A stretch of DNA of 64,000 nucleotides from Strongylocentrotus purpuratus (GCF_000002235.5 NW_022145613.1:8804429-8868428), one strand, 5' to 3'; shown: positions 48,056-60,740, counted from the first letter of the stretch. Notes: generated by a model not told the origin, from the letters alone. Numbers and translations: made by a program.

Positions 48056-48070
48056 TCTACTCTCTCTCGT
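47975..48070 (+). repeat. (CT)n microsatellite
   Basis: Long CTCT run interrupted by TTC. It is followed by CT-rich sequence and a G13 run at 48216-48231. Confidence 0.9.
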
Positions 48071-48231
48071 GACCCTCCCCACCCCTCTCCGGCATTCTTT
48101 AATTCACTCTCAGTCTTCCCTTTCTGCTCCCCACCCCTCTCCGCTTCCCAGCCTCGCTACTCGCTAGCAACCATTTTTCTTTCCCTGTGCATCTAGTGTT
48201 TTTGCAGGGTTAGGGGTTGGGGGGGGGGGGG

Positions 48232-49487
48232 GTGGTAGGGGTCTCCGCAGATAACTTAACACTTGTTATGCCTCCATGCTTCTCAATTACGACCCCGTCA
48301 CCTTCGACTCAATAAAGTTCTTCAAGCTTACAGTAAAGATCAAAGTTTATGCGTTCTTATTTTGGAATTGAAACAAAAAAACTGTAATATTTTTCAGATA
48401 TGATCCCTGCCCCCTCCCCCATTCACCAGTGTCAATATCTCTCTAGAGCCTTGCAGTCTGTGATCTGTGAGAGAAAGACATGAAACAGTATACCAGACCA
48501 GCAACATCTATTCCTTTCTAGAGAATCAACACCTGGATATTTTCAGATCGGCTCGTTTTGTTGTGTTTTTCTCGTTCACTATATATACCAATCTCTTCTT
48601 ATCACGTGATATAAAAGAAGAAGATAAGAAGTAATAAAAGACCAGCGGCAAACTATTTTTTTCTAGAGAACTAACACTTTGATATTTTCATATTTTATAT
48701 CATTGTCTTTACCCCTGCGGTCTGCGCTATCAATCTCTCGCCCCAGCGCATTGTACAGAAGAGAAAAGGTAAAAACAAGACAAACTAATTGAACAAGACC
48801 ACGGGCAAAGTAACTCTATCTTGAGAATTATGATGAATCTTTGCCGAAGATTAATGTAAGCCTTCTGAGAAATACGAACAGATGGATGCATTTCATAATA
48901 TTATAAGATCAATAAAAATCCTATAAAAACCCGTTTGTATCAAAAGATAAATCATTTGAAGAAAAAAAAATTGAATTATGGGCAGTGGGCATAATTATGT
49001 GCCCTCCCCCATTTTCCCTCCAAATTACAGGATCGCAAACACACTAAAAAATAAACATATGGAAATTTCGATAGACTTATGCGAACTTTACAATGAAATA
49101 TGATTACGTAATCCAAAGACAATTTATGCAGGCTTTACACTAGTGTATAGAAATTTCCCAAAACTTCCTTTCTCGAAAGTCCTTATAGTCGTGTTCAAAT
49201 CAGCATTTCGCCAAAAAATTAATGTGTGAATTCCTGTTTGCTTTTCTTAGTATTAATTGTCTTTCTGTGGTTGACTAAAAATTCTCTATTGTAGAGTTTT
49301 ATCATGGTTTTAGTAAACGTCTTTTTGGCATTATTCCCCTTTACAAACTGTAACAGAAAACAGAAAGCTTTGCAGGTCATATTATCGAGAAATACAGCAT
49401 TTTACAAGTACATTCTATGTCTACATCTGACTTTTATAAGGGTTATGTACTCTTCAATATAAACGTCTTGTTGCTACTACCCGCTGG
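48232..49487. other. Non-coding stretch, nothing recognised
   Basis: AT-rich sequence with a short partial duplication (AGACCAGCRRCAACTATT-like text near 48497 and 48640 with CTAGAGAAYYAACAC). No gene, RNA or clear transposon seen up to the MITE at 49488. Confidence 0.5.
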
Positions 49488-49491
49488 TTAA

Positions 49492-49868
49492 AGGTAAAGA
49501 CCAGTATTGGAAACGCCCCAAATTCAAAAAATGAAATAGAAGCTCTCATTACCAATCATGTAAAAGAATATGTTTTGACTAATACATGATGATAACAAAT
49601 TTGCAGGGAAACCGCCTAGACCTACTAGTCTAATTCATATATTTGGTAAATTTGTTTCTCTCATGGTCTGTGAGAGATATAGGGTAGTCCCATATACATC
49701 TTTCTGTGTATAGTGCTTGTAACTTTACGAAGAATGGGCCAAATTTCTTATCATTTTGATGATTCCAGAACCTTGCAGATGCTAGATGCTAGATGATCAA
49801 CCTTTTCTGATCGATTCCACAACGTTTCTTTCACAATGCAATCGCATGACCATAACTGGTCTTTACCT
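49492..49868 (-). mobile_element. MITE family B, copy 2, TTAA-flanked
   Basis: Inverted ends AGGTAAAGACCAGTATTGG / CCATAACTGGTCTTTACCT with TTAA outside both (49488-49491, 49869-49872). On the minus strand the interior reads GCGATTGCATTGTGAAAGAA and GATCAGAAAAGGTTGATCAT, as in copy 1, but the middle differs, so the two are diverged members. Confidence 0.8.
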
Positions 49869-50811
49869 TTAAGCAGAGGAAAGGTCGAAAGTGGAGATCA
49901 AATTGAAGTCATCAGTCTCCCGAAATGTACAGATTGATCTCAATTCAGTTTCATTTCAGCCATTTTGTATCGTCTGGCCGCAAATAAAATACAGACCGTT
50001 CGTCCTCTGAAAGTTTGTAACCTCACAAACAGTATACCTACACGTATCTGATTTCGTTTCATGAAGCCGTATAGCACTGTATAATCAGAGCGTGGTAATG
50101 AATAATTTACCCAGGAATTATACATGTATTATTATCATGTAATACAATTATGTCTAAACTGTGTAGTTCTAACGAACCCTGCTCAAACCCTTTTTTTTAA
50201 AGGAATTTTTCTTCCTTCCTGTATATAAATTTAAAATGTAAATGTTGATTTACATTCATTGATATAAGAAAGTATTGTGCTTTGAATTTGAATTTAAGTT
50301 GGCTTTTTACCACTATAGGTTATTGATAATGCAATTGATTAAAATCTATGATTTTCAGATTATGGAATATTGCCACTGTTTTTTTTTGATTTTTTTTTTT
50401 GATTTTTTTTTTTAGGGGGGGGGGGGGAGGGGTTGCGGATAAACGTATTTAGGGGAAGACGTTTGAAAAGCGTAGGTAGAAAAAAAATACTTTTCCAAAT
50501 TAACATTACATCTTTACCTGAAGTTCGTAATTATTCTTTGCTAAAATGCGACTCCATTCCGAATTACTTCTTTTAACACAAAAAACAATCTGTTTTAACA
50601 CAGACGCCTTATAGGAATTGATGATTTCTTTAGGTTTCTTTAAATTATTTTCAATTTTCCCTTTTCCCACTGTCAGTTTGGTTGTCTCTTGCCAAGGGGA
50701 TCCAATGTTCATGCATAATCGGACTGAAACGAGACACTTTACGACCCCATACAAGTGACACGGTGTCAGCAGCAAACCCATCTTGGCCTGAATTTAGGGA
50801 AAACATTATCG

Positions 50812-50960
50812 GTACAGGGTGTCCCAAGAGAACATGAAAACGAATACTTCAACGGCCCAATGACCTACATAGATCCATCCCCCAAGGACGATACTTCTCA
50901 TCCAAAGCGATCCAAAGCTGCACGTTTAAGCTCTGCATATTACGATCACTAAATGGAAAT
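50812..50960 (+). mobile_element. Possible mariner-type fragment
   Basis: TACAGGGTGTCCCAAGAGAAC resembles the terminus of mariner-like elements whose ends read CAGGGTGTCCCAAAA, with a flanking TA. The open frame behind it is short and unrecognised and no right end was found. Confidence 0.3.
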
Positions 50961-51554
50961 GTTAAATCTACTGTATTTTCAACAATTGTCATTAATAAAA
51001 ACTTATGGTTCAAGCTAAGATGTTTGATATACAAAATTCAGTCGGATCGAATTTTTTCTGTACCGCTTTTTGAAAAATTCATATTTAAATGTTATTTAAA
51101 AAAAAAAAATGATTTCATGACGGATTGTGTAAACGTAGCTTTTTGCACTGTGTGCATTGGTAGAATGTGTTTGGTCTAAGGAGGCTGATTTATTTCTTTC
51201 CAAAACAAACATAAAAATATGTATATATTGTGCTTATCACTCACAAGAATTCATTTGATGCCTAAAGCAACATTTTTTTGTTACTCATTGTTGTTACAAC
51301 AATGAGTAAAAAAAAAATATTCAGAATTTACGATTAATAAGTGTAGTGACTCAAAATACTATAAACGTAATAAATGCAACTGCACATATTTTCAATGAGC
51401 TTAACTTGACAATAATTTATTAATCAAATTTAATATGGGAATATAAGACTATAAGACTGGCAAAACAAAATTAACAATGATAGTAATGTTATTCTATGAC
51501 GCAAACATTGCTAGGCATTATTCGAAGGGAGAACTGTCCAAGGCAATCCACAAG

Positions 51555-51640
51555 ATGTAGACTTATATTTACTTATTTATTATTTATTTATTATTATTTA
51601 TTTATTATTATTTATTTATTATTATTTATTCATTTTAGTT
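51555..51640 (+). repeat. (ATTT/ATT)n repeat
   Basis: TTATTTATTATTATTTATTT repeated about four times. No associated SINE body was recognised. Confidence 0.8.
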
Positions 51641-51924
51641 TTATTTCTAAAGGGTGGTCTCAATTCAAGTCCATTTCTGGACCTCACTCTCCCAGAGAGC
51701 CCTGCACAAACTGCATTTACTTACTTAAAGCAAGTAAATCCTTTGAATATGGTATTGCTTTCTGACATGGATATACGAGCAATTCAAGGCATCGTAGTTC
51801 AACGGTCACAAAACTTGAATCACCATCCTTTATGACGTCATCAAATGGAAGATGGGTTACTGTTATAACGGGCACCTGTTGGATTCTGTCAAAATAGAAT
51901 ACCACTTGCCAATCAAAGCAAGAA

Positions 51925-52077
51925 CTGGTGAAAGAGAGAGGGATGGAGAGAGGGGAGGGAAGATAGAAGAAGAAGAACGAGAACAAGGAAAACAAGAAGG
52001 AGAAGGAGGAGTAGGAGGAGAAGAGGGAGAGAGAGAGAGAGACTGAGGGGAGAAACGCGGAGCAAGAGACAGTGGAA

Positions 52078-52116
<39 letters not shown>

Positions 52117-52490
52117 TGAGAGAAAAAGAGGGGGAGGTTGAGAGAGACAGCTGAAAGGGAGAGACACGGGGGGGGGGGGGGGCTATGAAAGAAAGGGAAA
52201 TCATATGTCATAAGTGAGAGGGAGGGAGGGTGGGATAGAGAGGGAGGGATGGAGGGAATAAGGGAAGGAGGAACATACTGATAAGATTGGTATGAGTGAA
52301 ACAACATCTGGTGTGTAGGTCTGCGATGTGCGTGTTTCTGTGTGAAAGACAGAGAGACACACACACATACAAGTACAACTATGAAACAGCAGAGAGGGGG
52401 AGAGAAGGAGAGAGAGAGAGAGAGAGAGAGAGAGCGCCATGAGACAAAATAGAGGGAGAGAGAGAGAGAGAGGGAGAGGGGTGGGGGGGT
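51925..52490 (+). repeat. Long purine-rich (GA)n zone
   Basis: Several (GA)n runs (52026, 52083-52110, 52407-52433, 52453-52475) linked by GGA-rich sequence over ~560 bp, with a G13 run at 52169. Long open frames on the opposite strand (Ser/Leu/Pro) are caused by the repeat. Confidence 0.9.
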
Positions 52491-53319
52491 GGCTAGTGAA
52501 GTGAAAAATAATGATAAATAGAAAAGAATATATGGCTAGAGACGTACAGTAATACCTGAAGAAGATGTGGAAGATCTATATTGGATTTATGTACAATTAC
52601 ATTATAATTGACTTTATGTTCACAGTACATTGTCTTACTCGTATAGAGAACAAATATAGAGGGAAAATATGTATTCTTGATTTGTTTCTTCATTTGATGA
52701 CAAATAAGTCTTCAGGTATAATCAACACACACCAACGAATCCTTTAAAAAGCCATTCACGTTCATGGCAGGTGGCAGTGAAGGGTGAAAATTAATACGGC
52801 GAGATTCTGATCAACTTTCTGTTTGAAAATCTATGTACTGTAAAGTATTAACTGATGTTACAAAAATAATGCAACACCGAAGCTAATAATAATTTATCTC
52901 GGTAGTTATGTGCGGTATTCAATTGTTGTATGTACATTTTCCCTCTTGCATTCGCACATTATTTTGCAGGCTGTCCGAATATCTAATAAAAAATAACACC
53001 CCGACTATAATGATATTATCATTCAACTGTGAGTAGTTTGCTATTACCGATAACTAAAGTCTTTGGGGTGGGTAAAGTGCTTACAAAATACTGTCAACGG
53101 GTTTTGAATGGCACAAGGTGACGGCAATGTCAATGTCACATCGCAATGTAAAGCTAAATTAATTACATTTTGATAATTAATGGCTGGTTGACGGAGTTTC
53201 ATTCATGGTCACGCTCGCCTTTTGCATAAAGTGCAGAGGGATGTGTATACATGTCGGCGGTCTGAATAACGCCATACTATAGCAGAATTGTTGCCTTTTC
53301 GCAAAGTTCGCTAGTTCTT

Positions 53320-53408
53320 TGAGCGAAGAAAGAGAGAGGAGGAGGGTGGGAATATATATATATATATATATATGAGAGAGACAGAGAGAGAGAGAGAGAG
53401 AGACACAG

Positions 53409-53463
<55 letters not shown>

Positions 53464-53635
53464 AGAGGGAGAGAGAGATAGTAGGGTGGACAAATACCAG
53501 AGATAGAGAGAGAGGGGGGGGGGGGGGAGAGAGAAAGAGAGAAGGGGTGGACAAATAAAAGAGATAAATAGAGAGAGAGAGATAATAGGGGTGGACAAAT
53601 TAAGAGAGAGAGAGAGAGAGAGAAGGGGCGAGATA
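53320..53635 (+). repeat. (GA)n zone with an (AT)n block and repeated GGTGGACAAATA
   Basis: (AT)n at 53351-53372, then GA runs to 53460, then three repeats of GGTGGACAAATANNAGAGATA at about 53485, 53546 and 53591, each between GA runs. The same GTGGACAAATAAGAGAGA motif occurs at 45750, so the GA tracts belong to a dispersed family. Confidence 0.85.
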
Positions 53636-55220
53636 TAGATGAATACCATGACATTAACATACAATAGCAAAACAAGAATATGAGAAAGCTTCAAAATACA
53701 TGTATATTGAAACTTTCACATCTACAGTATATCATATTAAAATCTTACAAATATGAACAAAATCAAAGTTGTAGTCAAAACAATTCTAGTTGTATTGTGG
53801 GAAATAAAGCTGTAAACACATATGCATAAATACATCTAACAACCAGTATGATATGAAGTGATATTTATCTTCAATACTATCATTAATTATCAAAACCTCC
53901 ATAAGCATGATTATATTCCGTATCTTAAAAGTGCACAATCATTTCATCAGCCTTATAGCAATCATAAAAGTATGTACTCAGCGGTGACATTATAACCAAC
54001 ACCCGAATATCAAAAAACGCTAATATGGAGAAGTAGTATATCATACCTACATAGACGATCGATAATTATTATAATACTTCATAAAAGAGGGCGGACGCTA
54101 GCTTCACTTGAAACATGTGAAATGTTAGTCATACTCCCATGTGCATGCTTATCGTATTCGTAAATATTCTGAGTCGCCGGTATTAATTCACCGCCTAAAG
54201 ACATTATTCTCTCGAGTACGCTTTTGCCCCCATTTTATTCCCCTTGTCATGATCTTCTCCGATTACATTCTTATGAATTATAACAAATAATGTCATGTCG
54301 AGTCTCTGACAGGTTTTCATGAAGAGCTTTCAAAGGATAGGAATGCATTTTGAAACTGTAATCTTCACATTAAGTTTCAAACAAGACTTGTTTACTTCCA
54401 AATACCTTCATTTATGCATGCCTCGCCTTTTTTGAAATAATTATTATTACCACTCATAATGTGAATAGTATTACTTGTATCAACCAGTTGAAAGCTAACT
54501 TCTTGATATAGACAATACATAGTATAGTTTATGATTAAGCTTATAATTATTATACTACTTATACTTCTTATACTTATACACTTTTAGTTATACACATATT
54601 TGTATACATATATTTATGAGTATTTATTGAGTATGCTGAGAAAATTCTGAATTTAATGTGCAATATTTATTATGTACAAATGCCCCCCCCCTTGCCCACA
54701 CACACATATTTTCCTATTGCTTTCTTGTCGAACTTGTAAAACAGCGTGAGCGTAAAAACCTACCTTGCCAAACAAAAGTAATATAGGCTTTTTCATAAAC
54801 ATGATTAGGCATAAGCCTAAGATAGAAGTCTGATATCCTTTCTCTTAAATTATTCCACATTGTTTGGTTACAAATACGATCATAATAGGTAACGAATCAA
54901 AAGATTTATAACAACTGATGTGTTGCAAATCTGTAAAATGGAGGGAAAACAAATCGATGTAATATTCTTCAATTTGGTATCAATTATATTGCAAGTGAGG
55001 CTCCATTAATAATGAATACATAACGACCAGCGTTGTTGAGTTTCAGCTTCGCTTTGTACCATTTCAGATTATATTAGCCCACTTTCATGCGAGAGATGCC
55101 TGTGTGGATGGATTTGGATTCGAGAGAATTTAATGATATTGACCTTCAATGTCTATTTATCGATACTCCATTTTGAAACACTGTATTCACATATCCTGTA
55201 TATTACTGTAGAATATTTAT
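53636..55220. other. Non-coding AT-rich stretch, nothing recognised
   Basis: No supported gene, RNA or transposon end was found. Contains a small TATACTTATACTT tandem near 54550-54600. Confidence 0.5.
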
Positions 55221-56922
55221 TAAGGGGCGTAGAAAGGGAAAATGGGGGGGGGGGGAGGCATCAATGTTAGGAGGTGATTGAAATGCAAATTAACAAGGCC
55301 ACTACATAATGGAGGGGGCGGGGGGGGGGGAGGGTGTTTATTCTCCTTTTCACATTTGTTCACCTCTCCCCTTTTAATTATCTCTTTGTCTGATTTTCCT
55401 GTTGGGTAAGTAGCGGGGTAGGGGAGAGACGGGAACCCCACGTACCAGCTCCATAATAACGTCACTGATTGCATTTCCAACTGATTTTTTTTCTTTCCTC
55501 TCTGATTACTTTTTATTTAGTTTCATCTTTCTGAGGCTTCAGGGAGAAGGACTCTTAACAATTAAAATATCTTAAGATATTTTTCTCTACGGTCATGGTC
55601 TATTCTATTTTACTCTATGTTATTTCATTTAATCTAACGACATTCTCATCTATACAGTCCTTTTCCCTTGTCTCTCCTTTTCGCCGGGGGGGGGGGGGGG
55701 GGTGCCCCAGTAGCCCCGTCGATACACAACTGTTAATACCTCACACTGAATAGTCAAAGCACTTTGTAATAATAGCTTTCTACTGATGTGTCAAATATTC
55801 ATAAATCAGTCAATTTCTCGCCACCTAAATTGCATTTTTACGATTTGCACCTGTCATTAAAGGGCTCCACGTCCTCGTTACCAGCTAGGATGTTAGCATA
55901 ATTATTATGTGTAGAAAAAAAATCCCTGCACGACACTGAAGTACTCACATGAAAGTCTAGTGCAGAATCGGAAACCTACTACTCAAAACGGTATGTTGAC
56001 TAAAAGACAGGATTTTTAATGTACCTGTTTACTAATTCCATCCATAACTGTTGAGCGAAATTTTCTTTAAACACCTAAAACTAAAAGGCACGAGAGGTTT
56101 GTCCGACATAGCAACGACGAGTATTGCAAAATGGATTCTGTCTATAGAGGATGCAATTATGCATAGCAGATGAATGAAATGCATGAATTGAAATACATTA
56201 GTAAACAGATCTATTGCATAACAGAATGGACATTTTGGATTTTGACTTGAATCCTAGCAAAATGTTGGCGTATCCCTCTTTGTTGTCTTAAATCTACAAA
56301 AAAATTGTTAGCAGAATAGTTTAAACGGTATAGATAGAAGGCAGAGTAAGAAATGGAAACTATTAAATGGACCATTAGGTTTTGAATCGCATAACGGCAA
56401 TTCGCCCAATGATCGATCATTCTATAAACGTTATAATTAATTTTGTTTTTTATGAACACATGGTGAAAGGTAAATGAAACCTAAAACTATTTAATTTCCG
56501 TTATTCCCAGAGTATATTGCCCGTCCATTGCTGAACGATCATACTAAATTTTAAAATTATGTTGTTGGAAAAAAGCAGCAAAATGTCTACACCACCTTTA
56601 AGCATTCATACGGACATATATTTTTTCATCAAAGCCAGCACGTTCGTGGATGGCTTGTTATTACAGCATTCAGTGGGACCGATGCTGCTTTTTTTTCTCT
56701 CGACAAATGCTTGATAAATTGACGATAATTCAATAACACCTCCCCTTTCAATTGAATTTGATTTACACACGCTGACTGATAGCAGGCAATAGGGCATTGT
56801 GTATGGTGCTTTAGCTTTCCAAATTAAAAAGCTTGCTCTGTAGGATATGTTTTTGCTGGTGGCAGTGCTCTATCGTCATTTTTCCCGGATGAGAGAGATT
56901 GGGGGGAAAGGGAGGGGTGGAC

Positions 56923-56924
<2 letters not shown>

Positions 56925-56993
<69 letters not shown>

Positions 56994-57012
56994 GAGGGGG
57001 GGGGGGGGTCCA
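56925..57012 (+). repeat. (GA)n-G11 tract
   Basis: GA repeat of about 65 bp closed by a G run. One of three long GA tracts in 600 bp (also 57160-57210 and 57474-57517), the second of which is preceded by AAATTGAAATTG hexamers (57109-57160). Confidence 0.9.
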
Positions 57013-57108
57013 CAAGCATTGCTTTTTAGTGGACCCCTCTGTTTCAAATATATATTCCTTAGTGGTTGTAAATGATTATAATCGATTTGTAATGTTTTAT
57101 GGGAAACA

Positions 57109-57155
57109 GAAATAAAATTGAAATTGAAATTGAAATAAAATTGAAATTGAAAGTG

Positions 57156-57216
<61 letters not shown>

Positions 57217-57470
57217 ACGGGGTATTGAGAGGGAGTAGTGGGGGTGGAAATAGAAAAGGTCAAAGACTGTCAAGGAGAAGAGGGAGCAAAATAGTGATAG
57301 AAAAGGTAGAACGAGATGGGGCAAATAGAGAATGATATCATGAGATGGGATAGATAAAGAGAGATGGGTGGAGAGACAGAAAGAGGGTATGGGAAAGGGG
57401 GAGAAAGAGGAGAGAATAGAGCGAGAGGGATAGAGATATTAAGATAGATAGAGGTAGAGTTGGAAGATAG

Positions 57471-57520
<50 letters not shown>
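57109..57520 (+). repeat. (AAATTG)n, (GA)n and GA-rich sequence
   Basis: AAATTGAAATTGAAATAAAA repeats lead into (GA)n (57160-57210), then GA-rich sequence with GATAGA units and another pure (GA)n run to 57517. All long frames across it are repeat artefacts. Confidence 0.85.
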
Positions 57521-57522
<2 letters not shown>

Positions 57523-57599
57523 CGAAGCGACTAATAAGCAAATATTAAGTGAGTGAGGGGAGAGTGACAGTAAGACAGAAGCAAAGGATGAGTAAATGA

Positions 57600-58140
57600 A
57601 GCTTTTATTTTTGTTCCCGCGTTGTTCTATTTTCTTTTTATTCCGCGGCGAATGTCTCCGCGCCAGGCTGAAACAATATTCCATCCACCCCTGCGGCTCC
57701 TATGCAGCCATGTACTCTTCAATATGGCTTTTTTTTCGTCGGGTTGGATTTCGGCGCGAAAGGTATCGGGATATCGAAAATGATGTCGCCTGCTCCACAT
57801 GAATTCACCATAATGAGGGAGGAACGACGGGTTTCAACGCTCTCTGATTGATGGTGGTTGCGAGAGAGACCGGAGAGTCACGCTTGTTATAGTTTCGCAA
57901 GAATCTAGAATAGAAGTCCGGGAATCGACCCTGAGCGTCCGATCTTTGTCGTCGTGTTTGACAAATCTTCCGAGAGAAAATTACGCTCTTCAATCTGGCG
58001 GCGAACGAACTCGCTTAAAATTTCATGTAACGCACGCGCATGATCGAGCATCACGAGTGTCGCCTTTTTGCACGTCCGTATTTCAGCGAAACGCCATAGA
58101 GAATGAGAACGACTGCTAAATGGCGTGAAATGCATGTACG
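57600..58140. other. CpG-richer island without a recognised gene
   Basis: Unlike the surrounding AT- and GA-rich DNA, this 540-bp stretch has many CpGs (TTCCGCGGCGAATG, TTTCGGCGCGAAAG, GGCGGCGAACGAACTCGC, ACGCACGCGCATGATCGAGC). Short frames on both strands show no family I recognise. It could be a promoter, a first exon or a conserved regulatory element of a gene outside the window. Confidence 0.35.
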
Positions 58141-58492
58141 GAATTATTACTGTGGATATTACTCAGTTCTCCTGACTCTTATTATATGGTTGTTTGCAGA
58201 ATACGTATATGAACTAGATTATTGGAACATCATAACTGTAAATGGATGGTGATGGCACGTTAAGGATATGCTGAATTTGGAAAGCTTTTGTTTTTGCGGA
58301 TCATTTTATTGCCAAGAGAGATGTTGGAGACGATCATGAAAGCTATCGCAGATACAAGCCGCCACGCAAGCTTTTAAGGTGAGGCAACAAAACGTCGTCT
58401 GCTAATGCAAAGCTCTGACGTCATAGTCATATTTATTTATATTTTTGGGTCCACGATATTTCCTTTCCACTTCGTCAAATCTAGTAAATACA

Positions 58493-58496
58493 CACA

Positions 58497-58527
<31 letters not shown>

Positions 58528-58660
58528 CTTTCTCTCTCTCTCTCCCTTGCTCTTTCTCTCTCTTTTCTCTCTCTCTGTTATCTTCCCTCTCTCTCTCTAT
58601 TTCTCTGTCTGTCTGTCTCTATCTCTATCTCTCTTTCTCTCTCTCTCCCTCCCTCCATTT
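58493..58660 (+). repeat. (CT)n microsatellite zone
   Basis: CTCTCT runs with GTCT and CCTT variants, about 165 bp. No coding content. Confidence 0.9.
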
Positions 58661-59189
58661 TTTGGTTGATCAATTACCGTTATTCTTTACATTTCCATTC
58701 TTGTCCATCTTAATTCATTCTACTGTCGTCTTTTTAGTGGCAGCTTTTTATTTTATTTTACCATGCCTTTGTAATATTCAGATGTATTTTAACCAGTGAA
58801 GGAGGGAATAAAAGCCACCATCCTGATCATGGGGCTGCTACATGCACGCACTTCCCATTTCATGTACAATTCATGTACACTATTATGAACTTCAAAGCAA
58901 TGGCCCTAGCCATTGTCTCTTGTACAAGGACTTACTGGTTTATTCATCCTTTTTTTCTTTGAAATATTATCCCTTTATTCCCCGCACCTCATTGTTGTGC
59001 AATGAACCGCTTCACATTCGATTCAAATCTATGGAAGCTTCTTCCAAACAAAAGTGCCTTGTGAGGAACTATTCCATTAACCCGTTAAGTTAATGAATTA
59101 TATTGTCAGTTGCTTCTATGTCGGTAAATCCTTTGGCAGTGTTACATATTTCACCTGCACACCTTGGCATCCCCATATAATATTATGTC

Positions 59190-59275
59190 GCCACACACAT
59201 GCACTTACACATCTGTAAGAATCATTAGCAGTGAAGGAGGCAGATTATCCTGAAGAAGAAGAAGAAGAAGACAAT
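59190..59275 (+). repeat. Dispersed repeat with (GAA)n tail, copy 2
   Basis: ACACATCTGTAAGAATCATT, AGCAGTGAAGGAGGCAGATT and ATCCTGAAGAAGAAG repeat the sequence at 28155-28240 in the opposite orientation. Non-coding. Confidence 0.6.
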
Positions 59276-59387
59276 GTCAATGCTGTGGGCCATGGGCCGA
59301 CGTTTCCAATAAGGATAACTTTACTTTTATTATTTAAAGAAGACCTTTGTTCTATTCGCAGAGGCATAGATAAACATTGGGTCACTA

Positions 59388-59650
59388 CCCCCTCTACCCA
59401 CCCCTCTCCCCCACCCATCTACCCCACCCCTCTCCCCTACCCCTCTCCCCCACCCCTCTCCCCCACCCCTTCCCCCACCCCTCTCCCCCACCCCCTTCCC
59501 CCACCCCTCTCCCCCACCCCTTCCCCACCCCTCTCCCCCACCCCTTCCCCCACCCCTCTCCCCCACCCCCTTCCCCCACCCCTCTCCCCCACCCCTTCCC
59601 CCACCCCTCTCCCCCATCCCCTTCCCCCACCCCTCTCCCCACCCCTTCCC
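59388..59650 (+). repeat. C-rich minisatellite, unit CCCCCACCCCTTC/CCCCCACCCCTCTC
   Basis: About 18-20 units of 13-15 bp of the form CCCCCACCCCT(T/CT)C, nearly all C on the plus strand. The minus strand reads GGGGTGGGGGNAGGGG, a strong G-quadruplex former. Pro/Ser/Thr-rich and Gly-rich frames here are artefacts of the repeat. Confidence 0.92.
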
Positions 59651-60018
59651 GATCAATCGAATGGCAAATGGCGATCTAAAAATGTAGATAAAGAGGGGGT
59701 TCAGAGAGGAAACGTAACAAGACGATCATACGAACCCCATACATCCTCACCCATATCAAAAATACTATTTAAAAAAAAGTAACCGTTTCAAAAATTGCTT
59801 GTTGTCCTTTTTTGTTTTGTGAATGCTTTATTACTGGGAAAAGGGACAAAGATGACCCGAACATTCATCAAATACTAAGTGTGTTTGTTTTTACGAGTGA
59901 TATCATATTCCTAAATATAAATTTTGTTGGCTATTCCAGTATTCCGGCTGTTAAAAAACATTGTTTTAAGCTTTAAGTCGTAATCAGAAATTTGAATACA
60001 TTTGTGAACTGGGCATCG

Positions 60019-60135
60019 TTCCACGAAACTGTCATAAATACAAGTTCACCGACATCCTATTGAAACGTGCGTTATTTGTAATACACTCGTTTCAATGTGA
60101 TGTCGACGAACTTGTACTTGTGATGGTTTCATAAC
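60019..60135. mobile_element. Palindromic MITE
   Basis: GTTCCACGAAACTGTCATAA, TACAAGTTCACCGACATC and TTGAAACG pair with CGTTTCAATGTGATGTCGAC, GAACTTGTACTTGTGATGG and TTTCATAACA. About 115 bp with arms near 48 bp. Non-coding. Confidence 0.75.
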
Positions 60136-60375
60136 ACGCTGCCAAAGTATATAACGTGCAATGAATGTGTATTCATATATTTCAAACAACTGCTGCCGTT
60201 TTATCATTTCTTCCGGTTCCCTTGAGCTGCATCGCTTGATTTATAAGCCCATATAGTTTGTTTGTTTTTATCCAAATGGTGAACTGAATAAAATTGTTGT
60301 AAAAGGCTTTAACTATTGGAAGTGACATTGACTGACCGAACCTTTTAAGGCAGTGGATGGTTAAATCATAGGGAG

Positions 60376-60459
60376 GAAGGAGAGAGACATATAGGGAAGT
60401 AGAGGGGAGAGAGAGTGAAGAATGAGAAGGAGTAAGAGAGAGAGGGAGGGGTGGAGGGG

Positions 60460-60530
<71 letters not shown>

Positions 60531-60535
60531 CAGAT
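60376..60535 (+). repeat. (GA)n zone beside repeat family A copy 4
   Basis: GAGAGAGA runs at 60463-60486 and 60491-60527 within GA-rich sequence, ending 12 bp before the family A copy. A (TC)n run also lies about 40 bp before family A copy 2 (7379-7402). Confidence 0.85.
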
Positions 60536-60546
60536 AAAGGTCCTTT

Positions 60547-60740
60547 ATAACTTAAGCCCCACTGTCCTACTTGTAGCTACTTGCTCCCTCTATATAGAAA
60601 ACTTCCCCAATCGGTGCCTGTTGGTCCCCCATGATCCTCTTTTTCTTATGTTAGTTGAGAGCTGAGTTAATGAGTGTCAGTGACCTCGCTGTGTGGTCTA
60701 ATCCCTTCTGGCCCAGTAGTATTGACGGTCTTTAAGAAAT
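60547..60740 (+). mobile_element. Dispersed repeat family A, copy 4
   Basis: TAGCTACTTGCTCCCTCTAT, ATCGGTGCCTGTTGGTCCCC, GATCCTCTTTTTCTTATG, TGTGGTCTAATCCCTTCT and GACGGTCTTTAAG follow in the family order, with a short internal gap relative to copy 2. It adjoins a (GA)n tract at its left end. Confidence 0.8.

Noticed and set aside
51717-52364. 215-residue minus-strand open frame
   Set aside because: Ser/Leu/Pro reading of a (GA)n zone; frames are open in several registers because of the repeat.
53177-53694. Three overlapping 125-132-residue minus-strand frames
   Set aside because: All are Ser/Leu readings of GA and AT simple repeats.
56811-57263. 150-residue minus-strand open frame
   Set aside because: Read-through of two (GA)n tracts and AAATTG hexamers; not a gene.
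59231-59782. 183-residue Pro/Ser/Thr-rich open frame and Gly-rich frames on the other strand
   Set aside because: Produced entirely by the 13-15 bp C-rich minisatellite; no start context, splice sites or homology.
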